Positions 46,913 to 56,624 of a stretch of DNA of 64,000 nt are shown piece after piece. This DNA comes from Variovorax paradoxus (GTDB lineage Bacteria; Pseudomonadota; Gammaproteobacteria; Burkholderiales; Burkholderiaceae_C). The stretch covers positions 7,224,088 to 7,288,087 of the forward strand of contig NZ_CP045644.1 in NCBI RefSeq assembly GCF_009498455.1, read 5' to 3'. The notes under the pieces are model-generated. The model made no database searches. It saw only the letters and a program-made list of their open reading frames with translations, and was not told the DNA's origin. Positions within the stretch are counted from its first letter, which is position 1. Each line of letters begins with the position of its first letter. The translations under genes and the position numbers were made by a program.

Positions 46913-47582
46913 ATGCCCACCCCGCACAGCCTCCTACAGCTCATCTGGCTGGCCTCCCCCGCCCTGCCGGTCGGCGGCTTCTCGTACTCCGAAGGCATCG
47001 AGGCCGCCGTCGAATGGGCCGGCATCCAATCAGAAGCCAGTGCCACCGAGTGGCTCTCCGACCAGTTGCACCTGAGCTTCGCGCGCGGCGACCTTGCACT
47101 GATGGCCCAGGCCATCACCGCCTGGCGCGCGAACGACGCACAACGCCTCCGCACCCTCAACGACTGGGTGCTCCACACCCGCGAATCCGCCGAGTTCTTC
47201 CTGCAGACCGAGCAGATGGGCCGCTCCTTCGTCGAGTGGCTGAAGCTGCACCATGCCGACACGGCCGAGGTCTTTGCCGGCCTGCCTGCGACCTACCCGT
47301 GGCCTTCGCGTTCGCGGCCAGCCGCACCGAAGCGACCGTGCAAGACGGCTGCCTCGCCTTCGCCTTCGGCTGGGCCGAGAACATGGTCGCCGCCGCCGTC
47401 AAGGCCGTGCCGCTGGGCCAGAGCGCGGGCCAGCGCATCCTCGCGCGGCTCGCGAACGAAATCCCGCGGCCGTCGACCGCGCGATGACGCTGAGCGACGA
47501 CGAGCGCCAGGCCTTCGCGCCCCTGCTGGCCGTGTTGTCGGCCCGCCATGAAACACAATATTCCCGCCTCTTCCGAAGCTGA
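46913..47582 (+). CDS. ureF: Urease accessory protein UreF, two frame changes
   Basis: Repair yields 223 aa: [19 protein letters not shown] at the N-terminus, then [18 protein letters not shown] and [18 protein letters not shown], ending TQYSRLFRS. The breaks fall in CCC runs at 47296-47298 and 47463-47465, and one added C at each restores the family sequence. UreF bridges UreD and UreG in the nickel-loading complex. It starts 6 bp after the stop of the ureE frame. Confidence 0.9.
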
Positions 47583-47603
47583 CCGAACCGGACCTTTCCG
47601 CCC

Positions 47604-48252
47604 ATGACCTCCGCCCTGCACCACATCCCGAACCGCACCAAGAAGCTCCTGCCGCTGCGCGTGGGCATCGGCGGCCCCGTCGGCTCGGGCAAGACCACCT
47701 TGCTCGAAATGCTCTGCAAGGCGATGCGCGACAAGTACGACCTCGTCGCCATCACCAACGACATCTACACCAAGGAAGACCAGCGCCTGCTCACCGTGGC
47801 CGGCGCGCTGCCGGCCGAGCGCATCATGGGCGTGGAAACCGGCGGCTGCCCGCACACCGCGATCCGCGAAGACGCGTCGATCAACCTCGAGGCCATCGAC
47901 CGCATGCTCGAAGACTTTCCCGACGCCGACATCGTGTTCGTCGAATCGGGCGGCGACAACCTCGCGGCCACCTTCAGCCCCGAGCTGTCGGACCTCACGA
48001 TCTACGTGATCGACGTGGCGGCCGGCGAAAAAATCCCGCGCAAGGGCGGTCCCGGCATCACCAAGAGCGACCTGTTCGTCATCAACAAGACCGACCTCGC
48101 GCCCTACGTCGGCGCGAACCTCGATGTGATGGAACAGGACACCCAACGCATGCGCCGCCAGCGCCCCTACGTGATGACCAACCTCAAGACGCACACGGGC
48201 GTCGCCGAGGTGGTGGCCTTCATCGAGGCCGGGCATGCTCACCGCCGCCTGA
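47604..48252 (+). CDS. ureG: Urease accessory GTPase UreG, frame change near the 3' end
   Basis: P-loop GPVGSGKT (24-31), the metal-binding Cys82-Pro-His84 in [11 protein letters not shown], and [13 protein letters not shown] identify the SIMIBI-class GTPase that powers nickel insertion. As sequenced the frame runs past its end to 48674, antisense to the pirin gene. A shift near 48231 brings in GMLTAA and TGA at 48250-48252, giving about 215 aa. Confidence 0.94.
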
Positions 48253-48289
48253 TCTTTCAATCAAGGCGGCGGCGAACCTGGCGTCGCGC

Positions 48290-49171
48290 TCAGTGCGCGA
48301 CCGCCTCCGGCATCTGCCCGAACTTCCCGCTGCCGAAATCCTTCATCGCCTGCACGATCTCGTCGCGCGTGTTCATCACGAACGGGCCGTGGCCGACGAT
48401 GGGTTCGTCGATCGGCTCTCCGCTCAGCAGCAGCACCACCGCGTCGTTGTTGTTGGCGTCGATCGTGAGCGCATCGCCCGCGCGGTCGAGCAGCACCATC
48501 TGCGCGTCACGCACCACCGTCTCGCCGTTCACCTGCACCGTGCCGCGCAGCACCACGATCGCGGCCGCATGGCCTTCGGGCACCGGCAGCGTCACCTGCG
48601 CCCCCTGGTTCAGGCGCAGGTCCCACACGTCGATGGGTGTGAAGGTGTGCGCCGGCCCCTTGTTGCCGAGGTAGTCGCCTGCAATCACGCGCACGCTGCC
48701 CGCGCCTTCAGGCAGCGGCACCGACGGAATCTGCGCATCGACGATGGCCTGGTAGCCGGGCGTGGCCATCTTGTCCTTGGCGGGCAGGTTGACCCACAGC
48801 TGCACCATCTCGAGCTCGCCGCCGTCGCGCGTGAACGCTTCGGAATGGAACTCTTCATGCAGGATGCCCGCACCCGCGGTCATCCATTGCACGTCGCCGG
48901 GGCCGATGGTGCCGCCCTGCCCGGTCGAGTCGCGGTGCGACACCTCGCCCTTATAGACGATCGTCACGGTCTCGAAGCCGCGGTGCGGGTGCTGGCCCAC
49001 GCCGCGCGGCTGCGCGGTCGGCGTGAACTGGGCGGGACCGGCGTAGTCCAGCAGCAAAAAGGGGCTGGCGTGGCGGCCCAGCGTGTCGTAGCTGAACAGC
49101 GAGCGCACAGGAAAGCCGTCGCCGACCCAGTGCGGGCGCGGGGCGCTGTAGGTGCCGAGGATCTTCTTCAT
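48290..49171 (-). CDS. Pirin family protein
   Basis: This 293-aa double cupin starts at ATG 49171, which follows an AAAGGA site; an upstream frame to 49219 was rejected. Pirin metal ligands are visible in [20 protein letters not shown] and [12 protein letters not shown]. Members act as quercetinase or as redox-sensing regulators; the role here is unknown. It is convergent with ureG and divergent from a LysR gene, a common pirin-LysR pairing. Confidence 0.93.
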   Translation of the reverse strand: MKKILGTYSAPRPHWVGDGFPVRSLFSYDTLGRHASPFLLLDYAGPAQFTPTAQPRGVGQHPHRGFETVTIVYKGEVSHRDSTGQGGTIGPGDVQWMTAGAGILHEEFHSEAFTRDGGELEMVQLWVNLPAKDKMATPGYQAIVDAQIPSVPLPEGAGSVRVIAGDYLGNKGPAHTFTPIDVWDLRLNQGAQVTLPVPEGHAAAIVVLRGTVQVNGETVVRDAQMVLLDRAGDALTIDANNNDAVVLLLSGEPIDEPIVGHGPFVMNTRDEIVQAMKDFGSGKFGQMPEAVAH

Positions 49172-49322
49172 GGGGTCTTTCCTTTCCATCTGGCGGCTCG
49201 CCCGGTGTGGGAAAGCCATGCATCAAGGATGGGGCCGCAACGATGCTTTGAGTAGATGCCAGAATTCGCCCTCATCGTTCCATCTGACGAACGATCAACG
49301 GCACGGAGGGCCCCCAAAAGCC

Positions 49323-50288
49323 ATGCGCGACCTGAACGACCTTTACTACTACGCCCAGGTGGTCGACCACGGCGGTTTTGCCCCGGCCGGCCGCGCGCTG
49401 AGCGTGCCCAAGTCGAGCCTGAGCCGGCGCATCGCGCTGCTCGAAGAGCGGCTGGGCGTGCGCCTCATCCAGCGTTCCACGCGCCGTTTCAGCGTCACCG
49501 ACATCGGCCGCCAGTACTACGAGCACTGCGTCGCCATGCTGGTCGAGGCCGACGCCGCGCAGGAGGCCATCGACCGCCTGCAGTCCGACCCGCAGGGGCT
49601 GGTGCGGCTGTCCTGCCCGTCGGCGCTGGTGTACTACCAGGTGGCCGAAATGCTCGCCCGCTTCATGACCGAATGCCCGCGGGTGACGGTGCAGCTCGAA
49701 AGCACCAACCGCCGCGTCGACGTGATCCGCGAGGGCTTCGACCTCGCACTGCGCGTGCGCTTTCCGCCGCTCGAAGACACCGACCTCGTGATGAAGGTGC
49801 TGGGCCACAGCACGCAGCGGCTGGTGGCCCACCCGCGCCTGCTCGAAGGCCTGACGGCGCCGGCCAGCCCCGCCGACATCGGCCTGCTGCCCAGCCTCGA
49901 CCTCGGCCCGGCCCAGCCGCACCACACCTGGTCGCTCGAAGGCCCCGACGGCGCAAGCGCCGAGGTGCGCCACCAGCCCCGCCTGGTGACCGACGACATG
50001 GCCGCGCTGCGGCATGCCGCCCTGCAAGGTGTGGGCGTGGCCAAGATGCCGACGATGATGGTGCGCGAGGACCTGCAGGCCGGCCGCCTCGTCGATGCGC
50101 TGCCGCAATGGGCGCCGCGCAGCGGCATCGTGCACGCGGTGTTCCCGTCGCGCCGCGGCCTGCTGCCGTCGGTGCGCAAGCTGGTGGACTTCCTGGCGGT
50201 GGAATACGAGGCGCTCGAAGCCCTCGAACTTGCCGGTGTGTCGGCGTCGCCGACCGCGTCGGGGCCGACGCGGACCTCGGTCGACTGA
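49323..50288 (+). CDS. LysR family transcriptional regulator (pirin-linked)
   Basis: This 321-aa protein has an N-terminal LysR winged helix (YYYAQVVDHGGFAPAGRAL, PKSSLSRRIALLEERLGVR) and a periplasmic-binding-like effector domain. It is transcribed divergently from the pirin gene with 151 bp between starts, which suggests it controls pirin and itself. The in-frame upstream start at 49152 was rejected because it lies in the pirin leader. Confidence 0.93.
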   Translation: MRDLNDLYYYAQVVDHGGFAPAGRALSVPKSSLSRRIALLEERLGVRLIQRSTRRFSVTDIGRQYYEHCVAMLVEADAAQEAIDRLQSDPQGLVRLSCPSALVYYQVAEMLARFMTECPRVTVQLESTNRRVDVIREGFDLALRVRFPPLEDTDLVMKVLGHSTQRLVAHPRLLEGLTAPASPADIGLLPSLDLGPAQPHHTWSLEGPDGASAEVRHQPRLVTDDMAALRHAALQGVGVAKMPTMMVREDLQAGRLVDALPQWAPRSGIVHAVFPSRRGLLPSVRKLVDFLAVEYEALEALELAGVSASPTASGPTRTSVD

Positions 50289-50297
50289 CCCGGAAAA

Positions 50298-51313
50298 CTA
50301 CTCGGCCGTCCGCAGCGCGGGTGCCGTGGCTGCGGCAGTGCGCCGCGCATAGCGCTGCGCCAGCACCGCGCAGACCATGAGCTGCATCTGATGAAACAGC
50401 ATCAGCGGCAGCACGATCGCACCGACGGCGTGCGAGGCAAACAGCACCTTCGCCATCGGAATCCGCTCGCCAGGCTCTTCTTCGAGCCGCAGAAGACGAT
50501 GGTGATCTCGTCCTCGATGTTGAAGCCGAAGCGCCGCGCCATGAAGGTCGTGAGGCCCAGCGCGAGTGCCAGCAGCACACCGCACACCAGCAGCAGGCCG
50601 AGCAGCGCGCTCACGGGAATCTGCTTCCAGAGCCCTTCGATCACCGCCGCGCTGAACGCCGTGTAGACCACCAGCAGGATCGAGCCCTGGTCCACGAACT
50701 TCAGCACCGCGGCGCGCTTCTGGATCCACTTGCCGATCAACGGACGCGACAGGTGCCCGATGACGAACGGCACCAGCAGCTGCAGCAGGATGCGTCCGAT
50801 CGCATCGAGCGAAGAAGACGACGCCACCGCGCCACCTTCCGGCAAGACCACCAGGCTCACCAGCACCGGCGTGATGAACACGCCCAGCAACGTCGACGCC
50901 GACGCACTGCAGATCGCGGCCGGCATGTTGCCGCGCGCCATGGCCGTGAACGCAATCGCCGACTGCACCGTCGCAGGCAGCACGCACAGGAACAGCACGC
51001 CCGTGTACAGCTGCGGCGTCACCAGCGGCCCCAGCACGGGCCGCAGCGCGAGCCCCAGCAGCGGGAACAGGATGAACGTGCAGGCGAACACCAGCAGGTG
51101 CAGCCGCCAATGCGTGATGCCCGCAAGGATCGCCTCGCGCGACAGCTTGGCGCCGTGCAAAAAGAACAGCAACCCGATCGCGACCGTGGTCAGGCCTTCG
51201 AAGAAATGCGCCACGCGGCCGCTGGCGGGCAACAGGCTGGCCAGGGTGACGACCGCGACGAGCGTGAGCGTGAAGTTGTCAGGAAGAAAGCGTGAACGTG
51301 CCATGGCCTGCAT
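50298..51313 (-). CDS. Bile acid:sodium symporter family transporter (YfeH-like), one frame change
   Basis: Repair near 50460 (one base missing in AGCGGATT) gives 338 aa with about ten helices. The N-terminal part has GLLFFLHGAKLSREAILAG and QSAIAFTAMARGN. The repaired C-terminus has CGSKKSLASGIPMAKVLFA, a strongly conserved YfeH/SBF motif. The real substrate is unknown. The start is ATG 51313 or 51304. It is divergent from the LysR gene at 51375 and shares with it the 39-bp element at 51338-51376. Confidence 0.88.
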
Positions 51314-51337
51314 TGGACCGCTCGCCCATTCAAAAGA

Positions 51338-51376
51338 GAAATGGATTTATCGGATGGATATATGATTTGAGCGCAT
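51338..51376. promoter_or_regulatory. 39-bp AT-rich element shared with the Bug gene promoter
   Basis: This element (core TTTATCGGATGGATATAT) overlaps the LysR start codon and lies 25 bp before the divergent SBF gene. It matches 59314-59352 at 35 of 39 positions. It contains a LysR-like ATTTAT-N11-ATGATT dyad, so the neighbouring LysR is the likely binder. Confidence 0.65.
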
Positions 51377-52301
51377 GAACGTCACGCTGCGTCAACTCCG
51401 TGTCTTCCGCTCGGTGGCCGAGGGCCGCAACTTCAGCCGCGCAGGCGACCAGGTGGGCCTGAGCCAGCCTGCCGTGAGCCGGTCGATCTCGGAACTCGAG
51501 GCCCAGCTGGGCCTGAAGCTGCTCGACCGCACCACGCGCGAGGTGGTGCTGACCGAAGCCGGCCACTCGTTCGCGGCCCGGCTCGACCGCGTGCTCGACG
51601 AACTCGACCAGACCCTGCAGGACGTGGCCGGCCTGGCCAGCGCGCGCGGCGGCAAGGTGCGCGTGGCGAGCAGCCCCACGCTGTCGGCCAACCTCATGCC
51701 CGACTGCATCGCGGCCTGCGCGGTGCAGGCGCCGGGCATCCAGTTTCTGCTGCTCGACCGCATCCAGCAGGACGTGCTGGACAGCGTGCGCAGCGGCGAG
51801 GTCGATTTCGGCGTGGTGATCGAGCCCTCCGAAGCCGACGACCTGCACTGCGAATCGATCCTCGCCGACCCCTTCATGGTGGTCACGTTGCCCGGCCATC
51901 GGCTGACGGAAAAAAAGGCTTCGGTGAACTGGTCGGCACTCGACGGCCAGCCGCTGGTGCTGCTCGATCACGCCTCGGGCAGCCGGCGCCTCATCGACCT
52001 GGCGCTGGAGCGGCACGGCGCGCGCTGCGACGTGAAGCAGCAGCTGGGCCATGCGACCACCGTGTTCCGCATGGTCGAGGCCGGCATCGGCATCAGCGTG
52101 ATGCCGGGGCTGTCGCTGCCGCCCGAGGGGCTGGCGAGTCTGGTGGTGCGCCCGCTGGTGCCGAATGTGCAGCGCGCGATCATGCTCATACGGCGCCGCA
52201 ACCGCGAGCTGTCGCCGCTCGCGCAGCGGGTCTGGCGCATGGTGCGCGAGACGGCCGCGCTCAGTGAGGCATCGGCCGCGCCGGCGACGAAGGCGCGCTG
52301 A
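51375..52301 (+). CDS. LysR family transcriptional regulator (SBF-linked)
   Basis: This 308-aa protein has the LysR helix-turn-helix in RQLRVFRSVAEGRNFSRAG and QVGLSQPAVSRSISELEAQ and a co-inducer domain with ISVMPGLSLPPEG. It belongs to the group that controls divergent uptake genes. The start codon lies within the conserved 39-bp element, so it probably represses itself. Its 3' end overlaps the convergent receiver gene by 41 bp. Confidence 0.94.
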   Translation: MNVTLRQLRVFRSVAEGRNFSRAGDQVGLSQPAVSRSISELEAQLGLKLLDRTTREVVLTEAGHSFAARLDRVLDELDQTLQDVAGLASARGGKVRVASSPTLSANLMPDCIAACAVQAPGIQFLLLDRIQQDVLDSVRSGEVDFGVVIEPSEADDLHCESILADPFMVVTLPGHRLTEKKASVNWSALDGQPLVLLDHASGSRRLIDLALERHGARCDVKQQLGHATTVFRMVEAGIGISVMPGLSLPPEGLASLVVRPLVPNVQRAIMLIRRRNRELSPLAQRVWRMVRETAALSEASAAPATKAR

Positions 52302-52683
52302 AAAAACGCTCCTGCCGCTGGCGCACGCAGTAGTCGATCAGGTCCTCGACCTCGGTGGCCTTGTCGAACACCGCGTCGGCGCCGAGCTGCGCGCACTTGC
52401 GGCGCGTCTCGGGCGTGGCGTGGTTGCTCAGCACCACGATCTTCTGCTTCGGGTCGCGGTTGCGGCAGGCCTCGAGCACGCTGTAGCCGGTGCCGTCGCC
52501 CAGGAACAGGTCGACGATGGCCAGGTCCCACAGCGCCGGGTTGTGCGTGAGCCAGCGCGTGCCCTCGGCCTCCGACTCGGCCTGGCCGACCGGATCGATG
52601 CGCGCCATCTCGCGCAGCGTGCCCGCCAGGCTCGCACGGAGCGCGGGGTTGTCTTCGACGATGAAGGCGCGGACGGTGGTCAT
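52261..52683 (-). CDS. Stand-alone response regulator receiver protein
   Basis: This 140-aa single receiver domain has acidic residues Glu10-Asp11, phospho-acceptor Asp58 in LAIVDLFLGDGTG, and a FDKATEVEDL segment carrying the conserved lysine. It has no output domain. I chose ATG 52683 over an upstream in-frame start at 52872, which lies in the quinone oxidoreductase gene. No kinase is adjacent, so its partner is unknown. Confidence 0.85.
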   Translation of the reverse strand: MTTVRAFIVEDNPALRASLAGTLREMARIDPVGQAESEAEGTRWLTHNPALWDLAIVDLFLGDGTGYSVLEACRNRDPKQKIVVLSNHATPETRRKCAQLGADAVFDKATEVEDLIDYCVRQRQERFFSAPSSPARPMPH

Positions 52684-52792
52684 GGCGGGAGGTGCGAAGG
52701 GACAAGTGCAGGCTACAAATTGCGCCCGCCACAAGTCGAAGGTGTGACACCTCACCGCGCGTAGGACATCACCCGCCGGCCTCTGCGCTGGT

Positions 52793-53779
52793 TCAGAGCG
52801 TGAGGATGGTGCAGCCCGTGGTCTTGCGTGCCTCGAGGTCGCGGTGCGCCTGCTGCACGTCGGCCAGGGCATAGCGCTGGTCGATGGGGATCTTCACCGC
52901 GCCGCTTCGCACCACCGCGAAGAGGTCGTCGGCCATGGCCTGCGTGCTTTCGCGCGTGGCGATGTGCGTGAACAGCGTCGGACGCGTCACGTAGAGCGAG
53001 CCCTTCGAGGCCAGCAGGCCGAGGTTGATTGGCGGCACCGGGCCCGAGCCGTTGCCGAAGATCGCCAGCAGGCCGAAGGGGCGCAGGCTGTCGACGGAGC
53101 CTTCGAAGGTGTCCTTGCCCACCGAGTCGTACACCACCTTCACGCCCTTGCCGCCGGTGATCTCCTTCACGCGCGCCGCGAAGTTCTCCGTGCTGTAGTT
53201 GATGGCGTGCGCTGCGCCGTGCGCCAGCGCGAGCTTGCACTTGGCGTCGCTGCCGGCCGTGCCGATGAGCTGCAGGCCGAGCGCCTTGGCCCACTGGCAC
53301 GCGATGAGGCCGACACCGCCGGCCGCCGCATGGAACAGCACGAAGTCGCCGGGCTGCAGACCTTCGGCCGGCAGCGTCTTCTTCAGCAGGTACTGCGCGG
53401 TGAGGCCCTTGAGCATCATGGCCGCGCCGGTCTCGAAGGAGATGTCGTCGGGCAGCTTGCACACGCACTTGGCGGGCATCACGCGCAGCTCGCAATAGGC
53501 GCCGGGCGGCTGGCTCGCGTAGGCGGCACGGTCGCCGGCCTTCAGGTGCGTCACGCCCTCGCCCACCGCCTCGACGACGCCGGATGCTTCCATGCCGAGT
53601 TGCAGCGGCATCTGGAACGGGTACAGACCGGTGCGCTGGTAGGTGTCGATGAAGTTCAGGCCCACGGCCTTGTGGCGGATGCGGATCTCGCCGGGGCCGG
53701 GCTCGCCCACCTCGACCTCGACGACCTTCAGTTCCTCGGGACCGCCATGGCGGTCGATACGGACGGCTTTGCTCAACAT
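52793..53779 (-). CDS. qor: NADPH:quinone oxidoreductase (zinc-free MDR family)
   Basis: This 328-aa protein begins MLSKAVRIDRHGGPEELKVV, has GLNFIDTYQRTGLYP, and a Rossmann loop in HAAAGGVGLIACQWAKALG, all typical of quinone oxidoreductase. It reduces quinones with NADPH. The frame extends upstream to 53902, but the ATG at 53779 fits the family start. It is divergent from the EamA gene. Confidence 0.94.
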   Translation of the reverse strand: MLSKAVRIDRHGGPEELKVVEVEVGEPGPGEIRIRHKAVGLNFIDTYQRTGLYPFQMPLQLGMEASGVVEAVGEGVTHLKAGDRAAYASQPPGAYCELRVMPAKCVCKLPDDISFETGAAMMLKGLTAQYLLKKTLPAEGLQPGDFVLFHAAAGGVGLIACQWAKALGLQLIGTAGSDAKCKLALAHGAAHAINYSTENFAARVKEITGGKGVKVVYDSVGKDTFEGSVDSLRPFGLLAIFGNGSGPVPPINLGLLASKGSLYVTRPTLFTHIATRESTQAMADDLFAVVRSGAVKIPIDQRYALADVQQAHRDLEARKTTGCTILTL

Positions 53780-53889
53780 CGTTGCTGTCTCCACGCAGGG
53801 GAAAAAAGAATGGGACGGGCATCGTGCCACGTTTGCTCTTTTCGCGACGGGCCACGGGGCACTGCGCGGGCCCGGTAGAGTCGGCGGCC

Positions 53890-54801
53890 ATGTCGTCCGC
53901 ATCGCACCACCGCCTCACGCCCCTCACCGCCCTTCTGCTTACCGTTCCGCCGCTGCTGTGGGCCGGCAATGCGGTGGTCGGCCGTCTGGTGCGCGCGCTG
54001 GTGTCGCCGCTGACGCTGAACTTCGTGCGCTGGTTGATCGCGTTCGTGCTGCTGCTGCCGCTGGCGGCGTGGGTGCTGCGACGGAGCAGCCCGCTGTGGG
54101 CGCACTGGAAGCGCTACGCGCTGTTGGGCCTGCTGGGCATCGGCCTGTACAACGCGTTCCAGTACCTGGCGCTGCAGACTTCCACGCCGATCAACGTCAC
54201 GCTGGTGGGCTCGAGCCTGCCGCTGTGGATGCTGGCCGTCGGCACGCTGTGCTTCGGCGCGCGCGCCAGCCGGCGCACGGTGGGCGGCGCGCTGCTGTCG
54301 ATGCTCGGGGTGCTGTTGGTCCTGAGCCGCGGCGAGTGGCAACAGCTGCTGGCGCTGCGACTGGTGCCGGGCGACCTGTACATGATCGTGGGCACCATCG
54401 TCTGGGCCTTCTACAGCTGGCTGCTGGCGCGCACGAACGAGCCTGCCAATGTGCGCGCAGACTGGGCCGCCTTCCTGATGGCGCAGCTGGTGTTCGGCCT
54501 CGCATGGTCGGGCGCACTGGCCGCCGGCGAATGGACGCTGACCGACGCCCACATCGACCTGGGCTGGCCGCTCATTGCGGCGATGCTGTTCATCGGCATC
54601 GGCCCCGCCGTGCTGGCCTACCGCTGCTGGGGCACCGGCGTGCAACGCGCGGGGCCGCAGGCGGCGAGCATCTTCATGAACCTCACGCCGCTGTTCGCGG
54701 CCGTGCTGTCAGCGGCCTTCTTGGGCGAGGCACCGCACTGGTACCACGGCGCCGCCTTCGTGCTGATCGTCGGCGGGATCGTGGTGTCGTCGCGGCGCTG
54801 A
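53890..54801 (+). CDS. DMT superfamily EamA transporter
   Basis: This 303-aa protein has ten predicted helices in two EamA repeats (PPLLWAGNAVVGRLV ... FQYLALQTSTPINVTLVGS; IGIGPAVLAYRCWGTGVQ). Members export amino acids or other small metabolites; the substrate here is unknown. The start at 53890 gives the standard N-terminus, and the frame upstream to 53782 is not part of it. Confidence 0.92.
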   Translation: MSSASHHRLTPLTALLLTVPPLLWAGNAVVGRLVRALVSPLTLNFVRWLIAFVLLLPLAAWVLRRSSPLWAHWKRYALLGLLGIGLYNAFQYLALQTSTPINVTLVGSSLPLWMLAVGTLCFGARASRRTVGGALLSMLGVLLVLSRGEWQQLLALRLVPGDLYMIVGTIVWAFYSWLLARTNEPANVRADWAAFLMAQLVFGLAWSGALAAGEWTLTDAHIDLGWPLIAAMLFIGIGPAVLAYRCWGTGVQRAGPQAASIFMNLTPLFAAVLSAAFLGEAPHWYHGAAFVLIVGGIVVSSRR

Positions 54802-54817
54802 ACGCGCGCCGCTGCGG

Positions 54818-55606
54818 TCAGTACGTGCCCGGGTAGGCGCCGCCGTCGGCGAGCACGTTTTGCCCTGTCATGTAGCCGGCCTGCATGCTGCACAGGAACG
54901 CGCAGATCGCGCCGAACTCCGCCGGGTTGCCGAAGCGCTTGGCCGGAATGTTCTTCTTGCGCGCTTCCCATACCGTGTCGAAATCCTGGCCCGACTTCTG
55001 CGCCGCGCCGGCCATCGTGCCCTTGAGGCGGTCGGTCTCGAAGGAGCCCGGCAGCAGGTTGTTGATGGTCACGCCCTGCGCCGCCACCGACGTGCGCGCC
55101 ACGCCCGCCACGAAGCCCGTGAGGCGCTGCGCGCCGTTCGACAAACCCAGGATGTCGATCGGCGACTTCACCGAGCTCGACGTGATGTTGACGATGCGAC
55201 CGAAGCCGCGCTTGGCCATGCCGTCCACCGTGGCCTTGATGAGTTCGATCGGCGTGAGCATGTTGGCGTCGACCGCCTTGATCCACGCCTCGCGGTCCCA
55301 GTTGCGGAAGTCGCCGGGCGGCGGGCCGCCGGCGTTGGTGACGACGATGTCGAAGTCGTGGCCCAGCGCGAACACGGCCGCGCGGCCGGTTTCGGTCGTG
55401 ATGTCGGCTGCCACGTGCTTGACGAACGGACCCGACGGGCCGGCCGCTGCCACCAACTGCTTGGCTGCAGCGTCGAGCGCCTCGGCGCCGCGCGCCACGA
55501 TCACCACGTTGACGCCTTCGCGCACCAGCGCCTCGGCGCAGCCGTAGCCCAACCCCTTGCTCGCGCCGCACACCAGTGCGGTCTTGCCTGCAATGCCCAG
55601 ATCCAT
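54818..55606 (-). CDS. SDR family oxidoreductase lacking the Tyr-x-x-x-Lys motif
   Basis: This 262-aa protein has the nucleotide loop GASKGLG (14-20) and VTNAGG, so it is a classical-fold short-chain dehydrogenase. The usual catalytic YxxxK is replaced by the LGLSNGAQ region, as in a known divergent subgroup. NAD(P) binding is likely, but the reaction cannot be named. It is convergent with the EamA gene and downstream of a second EamA gene on its own strand. Confidence 0.9.
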   Translation of the reverse strand: MDLGIAGKTALVCGASKGLGYGCAEALVREGVNVVIVARGAEALDAAAKQLVAAAGPSGPFVKHVAADITTETGRAAVFALGHDFDIVVTNAGGPPPGDFRNWDREAWIKAVDANMLTPIELIKATVDGMAKRGFGRIVNITSSSVKSPIDILGLSNGAQRLTGFVAGVARTSVAAQGVTINNLLPGSFETDRLKGTMAGAAQKSGQDFDTVWEARKKNIPAKRFGNPAEFGAICAFLCSMQAGYMTGQNVLADGGAYPGTY

Positions 55607-55648
55607 GTGTTTGCTCCAGTCGATCGATCGATTGATCGTGCAGGGCGG

Positions 55649-56603
55649 CTAGCGCCCCTTGCGTGTGAAAACGAAGATGCCCGCGATGACGAGCACCGTG
55701 CCGGCCGCGATCCACGCGGTGAACGGCTCACCCAATATGACCACCCCCATGAGGATGGTGGACAGGGGCCCGATCATGCCGGTTTGCGCCGCAATGGCGG
55801 GGCCGATGCGCTCGATGGCCATCATCACCATGAGGACAGGCACAGCCGTGCACAGCGTGGCGTTGAGCACCGACAGCCAGATCACCTCGGGCGCCACCGC
55901 CATCGCCGCACTCATCGGCCGCGTGAGCACGAACTGCAGGATGCACAGCAGGCAGGCCACGGTGGTGGCCAAACCCACGAGCCGCAGCGAGCCCAGGCGC
56001 TTGACGAACTCGCCGCTGTACACAAGGTAGCCCGCGTAGCTCACTGCGCTCAGGAACACGAGGAACGCGCCCCATGCGGCCGCACCGCCGCCGCTTGCCG
56101 TCGCCACCGGTCCAGAGCTCGTGGCCGAACACCAGCAGCACGCCGGCGTAGCTCACGACCATGCCGAACACCTGCGGGCGCGTCGGGCGGCGCCGGTACA
56201 GCAGCCAGCCGAAGAACAGCACCAGCGTGGGGTTGAGGTACAGGATCAGCCGCTCGAAGCTGGCCGAGATGTAGGCCAGCCCGGCAAAGTCGAGAAAGCT
56301 CGCGAGGTAGTAGCCCGAGAAGCCGAGCCCCAGGATGCCGAGCCAGTCGCGCGTCGTGAGCGCGGGCTTGCCGCGGCCGGCCCACCACGCCATGAGCGCG
56401 AACAGCGGCAGCGCGAAGAGCATGCGCAGCATGATGAGCGTGATGGCGTCGACGCCATAGCGGTACGCCAGCTTGACGATGATGGCCTTGCCGCTGAAGG
56501 CGATGGCGCCCAGCGTGGCAAGGACGAGGCCGGTGACGTAGCCCTTGCGGGCGGCCTCGTGGGGGTGCGGGGGAGTGCCGGCCGATGCGGCTGCTTTGTT
56601 CAT
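55649..56603 (-). CDS. DMT superfamily EamA transporter, one frame change
   Basis: Two frames join near 56107 into about 317 aa with two EamA repeats (GLVLATLGAIAFSGKAIIVK ... SFERLILYLNPTLVLFFGW; then IERIGPAIAAQTGMIGPLS and ILGEPFTAWIAAGTVLVIAG). The shift needs one extra or two missing bases around ACCGGTGG. The protein is probably an exporter of unknown substrate. It may share a transcript with the SDR gene, 42 bp downstream. Confidence 0.85.
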
Positions 56604-56624
56604 CCCCCGATCATCCCTTGATCC

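Noticed and set aside
48253..48674. Extended C-terminus of UreG
   Set aside because: It is antisense to the pirin gene and follows a frame change; family length is reached at 48252.
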